Below, in pieces: positions 9,845-17,164 of a DNA stretch of 64,000 nt. This DNA comes from JACJWR01 sp963752505 (lineage in GTDB: Bacteria > Actinomycetota > Actinomycetes > S36-B12 > UBA10799): contig CAVVYM010000002.1 of the NCBI GenBank assembly GCA_963752505.1, positions 1-64,000 of the forward strand, read 5' to 3'. The translations under genes were made by a program, and so were the position numbers. The notes under the pieces were generated by a model. The model searched no databases and was not told the DNA's origin. It worked only from the letters and a program-made list of their open reading frames with translations. Each line of letters begins with the position of its first letter. The stretch's first letter is position 1.

Positions 9845-9903
9845 GCGGAGTCGAGCATAGCGCAGGCCGATTGCTGTTGTACGCCCACCTCGTCCGTGGT
9901 GAG

Positions 9904-9922
9904 ATAGGGCTACCTAACCTAT
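9904..9922. promoter_or_regulatory. Candidate DtxR/IdeR-type box upstream of sodA
   Basis: 19 bases on the plus strand read ATAGGGCTACCTAACCTAT. The reverse complement shares 13 of 19 positions with the IdeR consensus TTAGGTTAGGCTAACCTAA, with one half-site (TAGGTTAGG) perfect. It ends 20 bases before the sodA ATG, where a bound repressor could block initiation. Iron-dependent control of superoxide dismutase is known in other bacteria; here it is inference from the motif. Confidence 0.4.
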
Positions 9923-9941
9923 TTCCGCGCGAGGAGAACCG

Positions 9942-10542
9942 ATGGCCTTCACACTGCCCGATCTGCCCTACGACTACGACGCCCTTGAGCCATTCGTAGA
10001 TGCCCAGACCATGCATCTGCACCACGACAAGCACCACCAGGCCTACGTCGACAAGCTCAATGCCGCGGTCGAAGGCACCCCCTGGGCGGACAAGTCGATC
10101 GAGGAGGTCGTCGCCGATCTGGCCGATGTTCCGGCCGACATCGCCGGCCCGGTGCGCAACAACGGCGGCGGACACCTCAACCATTCGCTCTTCTGGAACT
10201 GGATGACGCCCGACCACGGCCAAACCCCCGAGGGCGAACTCGCCGCCGCGATCGACGACGAGTTCGGCTCGTTCGACGACGTTCAAGGAGAAGTTCGAGG
10301 CAGCCGGTGTGGCTCGTTTTGGCTCCGGATGGGTGTGGCTGATCCGCGACGGCGGCACGTTGGCCATCGTCTCCACCGCCAACCAGGACTCCCCCACCAC
10401 TGAGGGCAAGGAGGTGCTGCTCGGCAACGACGTGTGGGAGCACGCCTACTACCTCAAGTACCAGAACCGCCGCCCCGAGTACCTCAAGGAGTGGTGGAAC
10501 GTCGTGAACTGGGCCAAGGTCGGCGAAGCGTTCGACGCCTGA
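9942..10542 (+). CDS. sodA: Superoxide dismutase (Fe/Mn), frameshifted
   Basis: Converts superoxide to peroxide and oxygen. The ATG at 9942 follows GAGGAG. The first frame (to about 10280) holds 'MHLHHDKHHQAYVDKLN' with ligand His27 and 'GGGHLNHSLFW' with the second His. The frame then slips by one base at 10280-10281. The next frame continues with 'FKEKFEAAGVARFGSGW', 'GNDVWEHAYYLKYQNRR' (Asp and His ligands) and 'WWNVVNW' to the stop. The joined product is about 200 residues, the normal size, with every ligand present. The break is probably a sequencing indel. A possible iron-regulator box lies upstream and a strong hairpin follows. Confidence 0.9.
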
Positions 10543-10560
10543 CCCGCTGCTCACCACCAC

Positions 10561-10600
10561 CGAACCCGGTGGCCGCTACCAGAAGCGGCTGCCGGGTTCG
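10561..10600. terminator. Hairpin terminator between sodA and the DUF427 gene
   Basis: Two-part perfect stem: CGAACCCGG (10561-10569) with CCGGGTTCG (10592-10600), and inside it CCGCT with AGCGG around a short loop. It overlaps the last codons of the convergent DUF427 gene. There is only a weak T-run (CCTTTG) on the sodA side. Probably ends sodA transcription. Confidence 0.55.
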
Positions 10601-11106
10601 CCTTTGAACGGCCCCACGACATCCGCGGTAATCCACCCGCCGTAGAACCCACCGGCCTGGGCGGCCACGGATTCGCCGTCGACCGTGACGCTGTCCATGC
10701 GCCCGGGATACACGCTCACGTGGTCGCGCAACGCCTCGTACGGTGCCTGCGGCCGCCGATAACCCCACGCGGCGCTCGGCGCCACTGCCAATTCGGTGCC
10801 CGCGTCGTCGACGGCCACGACATCGAAATACTGCGCCGCACCCTTCCACTCGCAGATACTGCTACCGCGGGCCTCCCGCAGCGCTCCGCTGCGCCACGCC
10901 TCTCGAGGCAGGTAGTAGGTCGGCGGGTGCGACGTCTCCTTGATCAGCAGGGCGTACTGCGCTCGACACACGACGATGCCGCCGAGGGTGATGACGGTCT
11001 CCGCCTCCCGACGTTCGAGCAGCGGCGGCCGCGGGTAGTCCCACACCGACTCCTGACCCGGGCCGGGAACGTGCGGCACCACGCCGAACGGTAGGCGACG
11101 ACTCAC
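10576..11106 (-). CDS. DUF427 domain protein
   Basis: 176-residue cytoplasmic protein. The DUF427 domain covers most of the chain, with the 'VVCRAQYALLIKETSHPPTYYLPRE' and 'SICEWKGAAQYFDV' signatures of the family; the second region ends in 'AWGYRRP' and a 'VYPGRMD' segment typical of these beta-rich proteins. Function unknown; members are widespread in actinobacteria. GTG start, 13 bases after the DUF3618 gene stop, so probably the last gene of the cbiM-led operon. No catalytic residues can be assigned from sequence. Confidence 0.85.
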   Translation of the reverse strand: MSRRLPFGVVPHVPGPGQESVWDYPRPPLLERREAETVITLGGIVVCRAQYALLIKETSHPPTYYLPREAWRSGALREARGSSICEWKGAAQYFDVVAVDDAGTELAVAPSAAWGYRRPQAPYEALRDHVSVYPGRMDSVTVDGESVAAQAGGFYGGWITADVVGPFKGEPGSRFW

Positions 11107-11119
11107 AGGATGCCTCAGA

Positions 11120-11533
11120 CTACGAGAAGATCCGCTTGGTCACTCGAATCACGACGTAGCCACCCACGATCACGCCGGCGGTCATGGCCACGCGATCCGG
11201 GCGCACGGCACCGTACTCGTCGATGTAGAAGCCGCGCACCTTCTCCACCTGCATGTGCAGGAGGTTCTTTGGCGCCAGTGCACCCTGCAGCTCCCCGATG
11301 GTCTGGGTGAGCCGTTGCCGGGTGGCTTCCATGTCCGATTCGATCTGCGCCATCGACCGTGGCGGCGCCGAGGACGAGTCGGTCTTGGATTTCGGTGCGA
11401 CCTTGTCGACCGCAGCCGCCTTCTCCTTCGCGGGAGGGGCTGGTGCGGTCACGGGTGCCGCATCTACCTTCGGGGCTACCGCCGAGGATTGCGGTGCCGC
11501 GGGTGACGTTTGAGGGCTGTTCTGCTGCGCCAT
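11120..11533 (-). CDS. DUF3618 membrane-anchored protein
   Basis: 137 residues from the ATG at 11533. An Ala/Pro/Lys-rich disordered N-terminal half is followed by the DUF3618 signature 'QIESDMEATRQRLTQTIGELQGAL' and a C-terminal hydrophobic segment ('VAMTAGVIVGGYVVIRV') ending in a basic tail. This suggests a tail-anchored inner-membrane protein with a cytoplasmic helical domain. Function unknown. Small DUF3618 proteins are common in actinobacteria, often near bcp and rph as here. It begins 10 bases after cbiO and may be cotranscribed with the ECF transporter without being part of it. Confidence 0.82.
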   Translation of the reverse strand: MAQQNSPQTSPAAPQSSAVAPKVDAAPVTAPAPPAKEKAAAVDKVAPKSKTDSSSAPPRSMAQIESDMEATRQRLTQTIGELQGALAPKNLLHMQVEKVRGFYIDEYGAVRPDRVAMTAGVIVGGYVVIRVTKRIFS

Positions 11534-11543
11534 GGCGCCCACC

Positions 11544-12308
11544 CTATTGCGTGGCAGGCCCCGGATCGAACCCAAATGGCAGTTCGAGTCGATGTCGTGC
11601 CAAGAGGGCGGTGTCGGAGAGGACCTCCGAGGTGGGTCCGTCGGCCCTGAGTCGACCCCCGTCGAGGATCACCGAACGCGGGCACAACTGCCAGGCGAAC
11701 GGCAAATCGTGCGTGACCATCAGCAACGTCACGTCCAGCGAGTCGAGCACCTCGGCGAGGTCGCGCCGAGCTGCCGGATCCAGATTCGAGGTGGGTTCGT
11801 CGAGCACCAGCACACTTGGCTCGCAGGACAGCACCGTGGCAATCGCCACCCGGCGGCGCTGACCGAACGAGAGGTGGCCGGGATAGGCATCCGCGGCATC
11901 CGCCATCCCGACTGCCGCAAGTGCCCGCTGGACGCGATTCGGAATCTCCGCAGGCGGCACCCCGAAGTTGAGCGGGCCGAAAGCGACGTCTTGGGCAACC
12001 GTGGGCATGAACAACTGATCGTCGGGATCCTGGAATACCAGTCCCACCTCCTGGCGCACGCGCGGCAACGAATCCGGCCCCACCACGTCACCGGCCACCT
12101 CGACGACGCCAGCGGCCGGCGTCAAGATGCCGTTGAGGTGCAGCGCCAGGGTCGTCTTGCCCGCCCCGTTGGGGCCCAACAGCGCAACTCTCTCGCCGGC
12201 GCCGATCTCCAGGTCGACCGAGTCCAGCGCACGGCGACCGTCCGGGTACTCATAGACCAGCCCCTCCACCCGCAGCGCCGAAGGCTGTCCGGGTGGCATC
12301 GCGCTCAC
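11544..12308 (-). CDS. cbiO: Cobalt/nickel ECF transporter ATP-binding protein
   Basis: ATPase of an energy-coupling-factor importer. Walker A GPNGAGKTT, Q-loop 'FQDPDDQLF' (the CbiO-type signature), 'LSFGQRRRVAIA' in place of LSGGQ, Walker B 'VLVLDEPTSNLD' and switch 'THD' are all present. The GTG at 12308 overlaps the cbiQ stop by 3 bases; an ATG at 12299 is an alternative start. Single ATPase gene, so it probably works as a homodimer under CbiQ. Confidence 0.93.
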   Translation of the reverse strand: MSAMPPGQPSALRVEGLVYEYPDGRRALDSVDLEIGAGERVALLGPNGAGKTTLALHLNGILTPAAGVVEVAGDVVGPDSLPRVRQEVGLVFQDPDDQLFMPTVAQDVAFGPLNFGVPPAEIPNRVQRALAAVGMADAADAYPGHLSFGQRRRVAIATVLSCEPSVLVLDEPTSNLDPAARRDLAEVLDSLDVTLLMVTHDLPFAWQLCPRSVILDGGRLRADGPTSEVLSDTALLARHRLELPFGFDPGPATQ

Positions 12309-13066
12309 CACACCAGCCACCAGGCCGCGCCAGCTACCGCCAGCGCCGCCGCCGGCAACGCCAGCCCTTCTGCCCAGACCCCGGCCCCGGCTGGTGTGCT
12401 GCCCAGCGCCCAGGCCTTCGCCGAACCGTCGTACCCGCGGGAGAGCATCGCCACGTGTACTCGCTCACCTCGTTCGTAGGTGCGCACGAAGAGGGTGCCC
12501 AGGCTGCGAGCCACCGCTGGCCACGCGCTGAGGTGGCGGGCGGTGAAACCCCGGGCCGCCATCGCCGTACGCATCCTCATCGCCTCGTCGACCACAACGT
12601 CCACGTAGCGCACCATGAATCCGGTGATCTGCACGAGCAGGCCCGGCAGTCGAAGCCGCGCTAACCCCCCGACGACGTCCTGCGGCCGGGTGGTGGCACC
12701 CAGGATCACCGCCACCGCAACACCAAGGGTGGCCTTGGCGAGGATGTTCCAGGCCGCCCAGAGGCCTTCGACCGAGAGGCTGACGACGCCGAGCACCTCC
12801 ACCCGATCACCGAGACCCACCACCGGCAGCAGCAGCGCGAACACGACGAACGGCACCTCGATCACCATCCGGCGCAGCATCCGCAACGGCGGGAGGGCGG
12901 CCACCGCGGCCACGACCGCAACGAGAACGGCGTAGCCGAGGAAAGCGCCGAGGCGTTCCCGCGGCGTGGTGACCACCACAAGGGCGAACAGCAGTGCCGC
13001 GACCACCTTTACCTGCGCCGGAAGTCGATGAATCCGACTGTTGCCGGCCAGGTAGAGCCCCTCCAC
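12305..13066 (-). CDS. cbiQ: ECF transporter transmembrane protein CbiQ
   Basis: Transmembrane coupling protein linking the substrate-binding CbiM to the ATPase. 253 residues from the GTG at 13066; the upstream reading to 13123 would overlap the preceding gene. It starts 'EGLYLAGNSRIHRLPAQVK', the typical CbiQ N-terminus. Five or six membrane helices and two Ala-Arg-Gly coupling motifs ('TAMAARGFTARH', 'VAMLSRGYDG') contact the ATPase. Third gene of cbiM-PDGLE-cbiQ-cbiO. Confidence 0.92.
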   Translation of the reverse strand: MEGLYLAGNSRIHRLPAQVKVVAALLFALVVVTTPRERLGAFLGYAVLVAVVAAVAALPPLRMLRRMVIEVPFVVFALLLPVVGLGDRVEVLGVVSLSVEGLWAAWNILAKATLGVAVAVILGATTRPQDVVGGLARLRLPGLLVQITGFMVRYVDVVVDEAMRMRTAMAARGFTARHLSAWPAVARSLGTLFVRTYERGERVHVAMLSRGYDGSAKAWALGSTPAGAGVWAEGLALPAAALAVAGAAWWLVW

Positions 13067-13076
13067 TCGAGCCCAC

Positions 13077-13523
13077 CTACACGTTGCCGGGCGGCGGAGC
13101 ACCTGCGCCTTGGGTCCCCGCAACCGCGCCGTCCGGACCGACTCCCGTCATCGCCTCCTGCGCAGCTCGGGCTCGGCTGCGCGCGAGCGCGCCGAACACA
13201 GCGAACGCCACGCCTGCGGTCAACGCCACACCGACGACACCGGCGAATGCCCGATTCACCGGGCTGTCCGGGGACGCCGCAGCGGGCACCTCGTAGTCGG
13301 CCAGCGGCGAGCCTGCCGCGGCGGAGTCCTGCGCAGCTTCGGCGAAACCGACGTCCTCGGCCACCTTCTCCAAACCATCGGGAGCGCTCGAGGCGAACAG
13401 GGCGACCACGGCCGCGACCAGCAGGGCAGTCAGGGCGAGGATCAGGTAGAAGGTCCGATTCGACACCCGCCGACCACCATTGCGGACGGCCGCAGATCCC
13501 GAATCGGGCGTCTCGGCGGTCAC
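13077..13523 (-). CDS. PDGLE-domain protein (CbiN-like ECF component)
   Basis: 148 residues. The GTG start overlaps the cbiM stop by 4 bases. A first membrane helix ('YLILALTALLVAAVVALFA') is followed directly by the diagnostic 'SSAPDGLEKVAEDVGF', then a second helix ('AFAGVVGVALTAGVAFAVFG') and a short tail. This is the layout of the small auxiliary component (CbiN/NikN type) that completes the metal-specific S-unit with CbiM. Position between cbiM and cbiQ supports this role. The family does not tell cobalt from nickel. Confidence 0.88.
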   Translation of the reverse strand: MTAETPDSGSAAVRNGGRRVSNRTFYLILALTALLVAAVVALFASSAPDGLEKVAEDVGFAEAAQDSAAAGSPLADYEVPAAASPDSPVNRAFAGVVGVALTAGVAFAVFGALARSRARAAQEAMTGVGPDGAVAGTQGAGAPPPGNV

Positions 13524-14212
13524 GCCGGCACCCTGGGAACCGAAGTCGCGCCGGACGATCGAGCCGCCCGGGTGCCCAACCGTCGTAACGCGTAGACCAA
13601 ATCCGGCCGTACGCCGGCCACGGCCGCAACCACCAGCGCCGTGATGATGGCCTCCCCCACACCGATGAACGAATGCACTCCAAGCATGGCGGTCGCCACG
13701 GTGCCGCCGGCCAGCGGAACCGTGCCGCCCGCGAGGAATTCGACGACGAATCCGCCAGCAGCCGCCAAGACGCTGACAAACCCAGCCGCCGCAGTTGCGA
13801 TCACCAACCTGCCCCTGGTGAGGCTGAATACCCCCCGGAAGACCCACCATGCGGCAAAGGTCGCAAGCACACCGAGGTTGAACACGTTGAGGCCCAGCGC
13901 TGTCAACCCGCCATCGGCGAACACCAGCGCCTGCACCGTCAGGACCACCGTCATCGCGAGCACAGCCGCATACGGACCGATCAGGATTGCGGCCAGCGCC
14001 GCACCAATCAGGTGGCCGCTGGTGCCGGCCGCCACCGGGAAGTTGACCATCTGCGCGGCGAAGATGAACACCGCCGTCAGGCCCGCCATGGGGGCCGACG
14101 TCTCAGTGAGTTCGCGACGGGCGCCCCGCAGGCTCAACGCGACCGCACCGAGGGCAAGGGCTCCCGCCGTGAGAGCCACCGGAGCCTCGATGAAGCCATC
14201 TGGGATATGCAC
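13520..14212 (-). CDS. cbiM: Cobalt/nickel ECF transporter substrate-binding protein CbiM
   Basis: Metal-specific membrane subunit. The mature N-terminus 'MHIPDGFIEAP' supplies the Met1/His2 ligands that bind Co(II) or Ni(II). Six or seven helices follow, with 'AAQMVNFPVAAGTSGHLIG' carrying the conserved Asn and His. 230 residues, normal length. First gene of the operon. I looked for a cobalamin riboswitch in the 120 bases upstream and saw none, so nickel, or metal-repressor control, cannot be excluded. Confidence 0.92.
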   Translation of the reverse strand: MHIPDGFIEAPVALTAGALALGAVALSLRGARRELTETSAPMAGLTAVFIFAAQMVNFPVAAGTSGHLIGAALAAILIGPYAAVLAMTVVLTVQALVFADGGLTALGLNVFNLGVLATFAAWWVFRGVFSLTRGRLVIATAAAGFVSVLAAAGGFVVEFLAGGTVPLAGGTVATAMLGVHSFIGVGEAIITALVVAAVAGVRPDLVYALRRLGTRAARSSGATSVPRVPA

Positions 14213-14334
14213 CCCACAAGGCTACTCGCAAGTCATCCGTAGCTGCAAAGTGTTCGCAGGTAGCCGTCCCCTCTCCATCCACAGACACTCCCGCAGGTGT
14301 TGCGCATGGTTGCCCGACTACCTAGCGTGGCGTC

Positions 14335-14802
14335 ATGACTCGACTCAACAAGGGCGACACCGCGCCACCCTTCACCCTGACCTCCGCCGACGAATCCGAA
14401 GTCTCGCTGTCCGACTACGCCGGCCGCACGGTGGTGGTCTACTTCTATCCCGCCGCCATGACCCCCGGCTGCACGACGGAGGCGTGCGACTTTCGCGATT
14501 CGTTGGATTCGCTAGCGGCCAATGGTGTCGCAGTGCTCGGCATCAGCCCGGATAAGCCCGCCAAACTGGCGAAGTTCGCCGAACGCGACGGCCTCACGTT
14601 TCCGCTGCTCTCCGACCCGGACCGCACCGTGCTCGAGGCCTACGGCGCCTGGGGCGAGAAGACGATGTACGGCAAGAAGACGACCGGAGTGATTCGCTCG
14701 ACGTTCATCATCGACGGCGAGGGCACGATTGTCGAGGCGCTCTACAACGTCCGGGCCAAGGGCCACGTGGCTAGGGTCCGCACACTCCTGGGCATCGAGT
14801 AG
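14335..14802 (+). CDS. bcp: Thiol peroxidase, BCP-type peroxiredoxin
   Basis: Thioredoxin-dependent reduction of hydrogen peroxide and organic peroxides in the cytoplasm. 155 residues with peroxidatic Cys46 in 'MTPGCTTEAC' and resolving Cys51 five residues later, the helix-alpha2 arrangement of atypical 2-Cys BCPs. 'GVIRSTFIIDGEG' is the usual family C-terminal strand. Divergent from cbiM. Confidence 0.95.
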   Translation: MTRLNKGDTAPPFTLTSADESEVSLSDYAGRTVVVYFYPAAMTPGCTTEACDFRDSLDSLAANGVAVLGISPDKPAKLAKFAERDGLTFPLLSDPDRTVLEAYGAWGEKTMYGKKTTGVIRSTFIIDGEGTIVEALYNVRAKGHVARVRTLLGIE

Positions 14803-14814
14803 GCAGCGCCGGCA

Positions 14815-15195
14815 CTAGCCGAGCAGGCGTTTAGCCCACTCCGCAGGTGCCGCGACTGCGAAGTAGTACGCGTCACCGCTGGCTGTCACCACAAGCACTG
14901 GCGCACTCAAGGTGCGGTCGGGCAGGTCGCGCGACACCGCCACTCCCACCAGATCGAGCCGTTCGATGACGAGTACCCGGCCGGCGTCGGACCGGAATAT
15001 CAGCTGGCTGGGGGTCAGTCGCAGTTCCCCCGCCCCGGAGTCCGGCCCATAGGCGAGCGATGCCCGTTCGGCATGGTCGCCGCCCGCGATCGGCGTACGC
15101 GCAGGGGCCCGGCGGAGTTCACCGATCCGCTGTAAGCCCCAAACGACGCCGGCCACCACCACGGCGAACAGGATGAGGTAGAGCAGCGCTCGCAT
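14815..15195 (-). CDS. Single-pass membrane protein with PH-like domain
   Basis: 126 residues from the ATG at 15195; the reading from 15207 adds four residues. One N-terminal helix ('ALLYLILFAVVVAGVVWGL') is followed by a cytoplasmic beta-rich domain ('GELRLTPSQLIFRS..RVLVIERLDLVGVAVSRDLPDR') reminiscent of bacterial PH/GRAM-type domains. No catalytic motif. Function unknown. Convergent with bcp across a 12-base gap. Position near rph/rdgB parallels the small membrane gene Rv1342c of M. tuberculosis, a positional comparison only. Confidence 0.65.
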   Translation of the reverse strand: MRALLYLILFAVVVAGVVWGLQRIGELRRAPARTPIAGGDHAERASLAYGPDSGAGELRLTPSQLIFRSDAGRVLVIERLDLVGVAVSRDLPDRTLSAPVLVVTASGDAYYFAVAAPAEWAKRLLG

Positions 15196-15277
15196 AGTCA
15201 ACGACAATAGTGGCGGGGCTCACCTGTGTGCGACCTTCGCGGTGAGGTGGGCCTCGCCACCGGGATACCTTGTGAGC

Positions 15278-15613
15278 ATGGGTATGTCAGACATGGCGAA
15301 GAGCAAGGCACAAGCGAAGGTCTCGCAGTACGAAGCCGAGGTCACCGCGCTGGAAGCACAACTGGCCGACGCCCAGGAGGAACTAGACGGCAGCACTGCC
15401 GCTGGAGGCCTCTTGGACACCGTCAAGGATGTCCCGGTGCTTGGCGACCTCACCGGCAGACTGCGCCGGGGCACTGGCGTGGACCAGGCGACCGCGCAGG
15501 CCAATGTGGATCGAATCCAGTCGGAACTCGACAAGGCCCGAACCCAGCTCGTGTGGGCACGCAAGGCCCAAGACGCCGTCGAGTCGGTTACCGACGCGGT
15601 CGACGACGACTGA
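15278..15613 (+). CDS. Small coiled-coil protein of unknown function
   Basis: About 111 residues from the ATG at 15278; a longer reading from 15242 lacks a ribosome site. Residues about 5-45 and 75-105 are charged heptad-like helices ('VSQYEAEVTALEAQLADAQEEL', 'VDRIQSELDKARTQLVWARKAQ'), separated by a Gly/Pro-containing loop ('GLLDTVKDVPVLGDLTGR'). It looks like a helical hairpin that could dimerise. No known family recognised. It is convergent with the tRNA-rdgB-rph unit, ending 15 bases from the tRNA 3' end. Confidence 0.6.
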   Translation: MGMSDMAKSKAQAKVSQYEAEVTALEAQLADAQEELDGSTAAGGLLDTVKDVPVLGDLTGRLRRGTGVDQATAQANVDRIQSELDKARTQLVWARKAQDAVESVTDAVDDD

Positions 15614-15627
15614 TCGCCGCTCAGTCG

Positions 15628-15701
15628 TGGGGCCGACGAGAGTCGAACTCGCACTGGCACGGACCTAAACCGTGTGCCTCTGCCAATTGGGCTACGGCCC
15701 C
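15628..15701 (-). tRNA. tRNA with anticodon UAG (Leu-like) and short variable loop
   Basis: 74 bases. A perfect 7-pair acceptor stem (GGGGCCG with CGGCCCC), discriminator A, no encoded CCA. The anticodon stem CACGG/CCGTG closes the loop TTTAGGT, giving anticodon UAG (codon CUA). The T-loop TTCGACT is canonical. D-arm, anticodon loop and T-arm resemble tRNA-Leu, but the variable region is only about 5 bases, whereas bacterial tRNA-Leu normally has a long variable arm. Its 5' end is 10 bases after the rdgB stop, so it may ride on the rph-rdgB transcript. See findings. Confidence 0.85.
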
Positions 15702-15710
15702 GAGCGGAGT

Positions 15711-16343
15711 CTACAAGTCGCCGCGGTCGGCCAACCAGAGCGCCAGTCGGCGAAACGCCCGACCGCGGTGGCTGATGACGTCCTTCTCCGACCCGGACAT
15801 CTCGGCAGTGGTGCGCGACTCGCCAGCGGGCACGAAGATCGGGTCGTAGCCGAATCCGTTCTCACCCCGCGGTTCCGTGATGAGGTGCCCCTCGAGAGTT
15901 CCAAGCACGACGGTGGTGCCCTGTCGGGGACACGTGAAGGCGGCCGCGCACTTGAACTGGGCCGATCGTCGCGCTTCCGGTACCGCTGCCACCTGAGCGA
16001 TGACCAATTCCAGATTCGTCGCATCGTCACCGGTGCCCGACCAGCGCGCAGACAGCACTCCCGGCATGCCGTTGAGGGCGTCTACGCAAAGCCCGGAGTC
16101 GTCGGCAAGCGCCGGCAGTCCAGCGGCCACACTCACCGCCTCGGACTTGAGCCGGGCGTTGTCCTCGAAGGTCTCCCCGGTTTCGGCGACCTCGTCGATG
16201 GTGACACCGGTGCGCTGCTGAGCCTCGTCGATGTCGATGAGTTCGATATTGAGTTCGGCTTCGGCCAGAATGCGGCGCAGTTCGGCCAACTTGTGGGGGT
16301 TGCGGGTGGCGAGCACCACCACCTCGGGCTCTGGATCGCTCAC
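15711..16343 (-). CDS. rdgB: dITP/XTP pyrophosphatase
   Basis: Hydrolyses non-canonical purine triphosphates (dITP, XTP) to monophosphates, keeping them out of DNA. 210 residues. Family motifs: 'ATRNPHKLAELRRIL' near the N-terminus, 'TFEDNARLKS', 'ALADDSGLCVDAL' (metal site) and 'ISHRGRAFRRL' at the C-terminus. The GTG start overlaps the rph stop by 4 bases, the classical rph-rdgB coupling. Confidence 0.95.
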   Translation of the reverse strand: MSDPEPEVVVLATRNPHKLAELRRILAEAELNIELIDIDEAQQRTGVTIDEVAETGETFEDNARLKSEAVSVAAGLPALADDSGLCVDALNGMPGVLSARWSGTGDDATNLELVIAQVAAVPEARRSAQFKCAAAFTCPRQGTTVVLGTLEGHLITEPRGENGFGYDPIFVPAGESRTTAEMSGSEKDVISHRGRAFRRLALWLADRGDL

Positions 16344-17110
16344 GCATTCACCGCCGGGGATCCGTCGAGCATCACCGACCGCGTCGGCAGCGGTGATGCC
16401 AATGCCATCTGTTGAAGTTGTGTGAGTGTGGCGCAGCCTTGCGTGGCCAGGTCCAGCAGCGCGTCAAGTTCGGCACGGTCGTAGGGCGCTTCTTCGGCAG
16501 TGCCCTGCACCTCCACGAAGGCACCCTTGCCGGTCATGACCACATTCATGTCGGTGGCTGCCGCAACGTCGTCGTCATAGTGCAGGTCGAGCCGGACTTC
16601 GCCCTCGACGATGCCGACACTCACTGCGCAAACCGAATCGCGCAAGCCCTCACCGGTGACCCAGCCCTGTTCGCGGCCGTGTTCGATGGCGTCGTGCAGA
16701 GCAAGGTAGGCACCGGTGATCGCCGCAGTCCGCGTGCCGCCGTCGGCCTGCAGCACGTCACAGTCGACCATGATCGTGTTCTCACCCAAACCTTTGAAAT
16801 CCACCACCGCCCGTAGCGATCGACCGACCAGACGGGAGATCTCCTGCGTCCGCCCGCCAGGCCTCCCCTTGACCGATTCGCGGGTATCGCGCCGGGTGGC
16901 CGCCCGCGGCAACATGGCGTACTCCCCGGTCACCCAACCCAGGCCCGAATCACGCCGCCATCTGGGGACACCAGGGGTGAGTGAAGCGGCGCACAGCACC
17001 CGGGTGCGACCGAACTCCACCAGGCAGGACCCCTCGGCTTCATCCAACCAGCCCCTGCTGAACCTGATGGGACGGAGTTCGTCGGCGGTTCGGCCGTCGC
17101 TGCGAGACAT
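16340..17110 (-). CDS. rph: Ribonuclease PH
   Basis: Phosphorolytic 3' exonuclease that trims tRNA precursors. 256 residues from the ATG at 17110 ('MSRSDGRTADELRPI'); the reading to 17137 adds unrelated residues. Motifs: 'GEYAMLPRAATRRDTRES', 'GRTQEISRLVGRSLRAV', 'DCDVLQADGGTRTAAITGA'. All match the hexameric RNase PH family. A tRNA gene just downstream of rdgB makes this a neat tRNA-processing unit, though that may be coincidence. Confidence 0.96.
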   Translation of the reverse strand: MSRSDGRTADELRPIRFSRGWLDEAEGSCLVEFGRTRVLCAASLTPGVPRWRRDSGLGWVTGEYAMLPRAATRRDTRESVKGRPGGRTQEISRLVGRSLRAVVDFKGLGENTIMVDCDVLQADGGTRTAAITGAYLALHDAIEHGREQGWVTGEGLRDSVCAVSVGIVEGEVRLDLHYDDDVAAATDMNVVMTGKGAFVEVQGTAEEAPYDRAELDALLDLATQGCATLTQLQQMALASPLPTRSVMLDGSPAVNA

Positions 17111-17164
17111 GCCGCCGATCCTACCCAGCGCACGCACATTCGCCGAGCCCCGGCCGATGGACCC

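Noticed and set aside
14213..14334. Possible cobalamin riboswitch upstream of cbiM
   Set aside because: Only about 120 bases, shared with a divergent gene, and no B12-box-like sequence or the paired helices were seen.
15242..15277. Longer N-terminus for the coiled-coil protein
   Set aside because: No ribosome site before 15242, and the extra residues are non-helical and unlike the rest.
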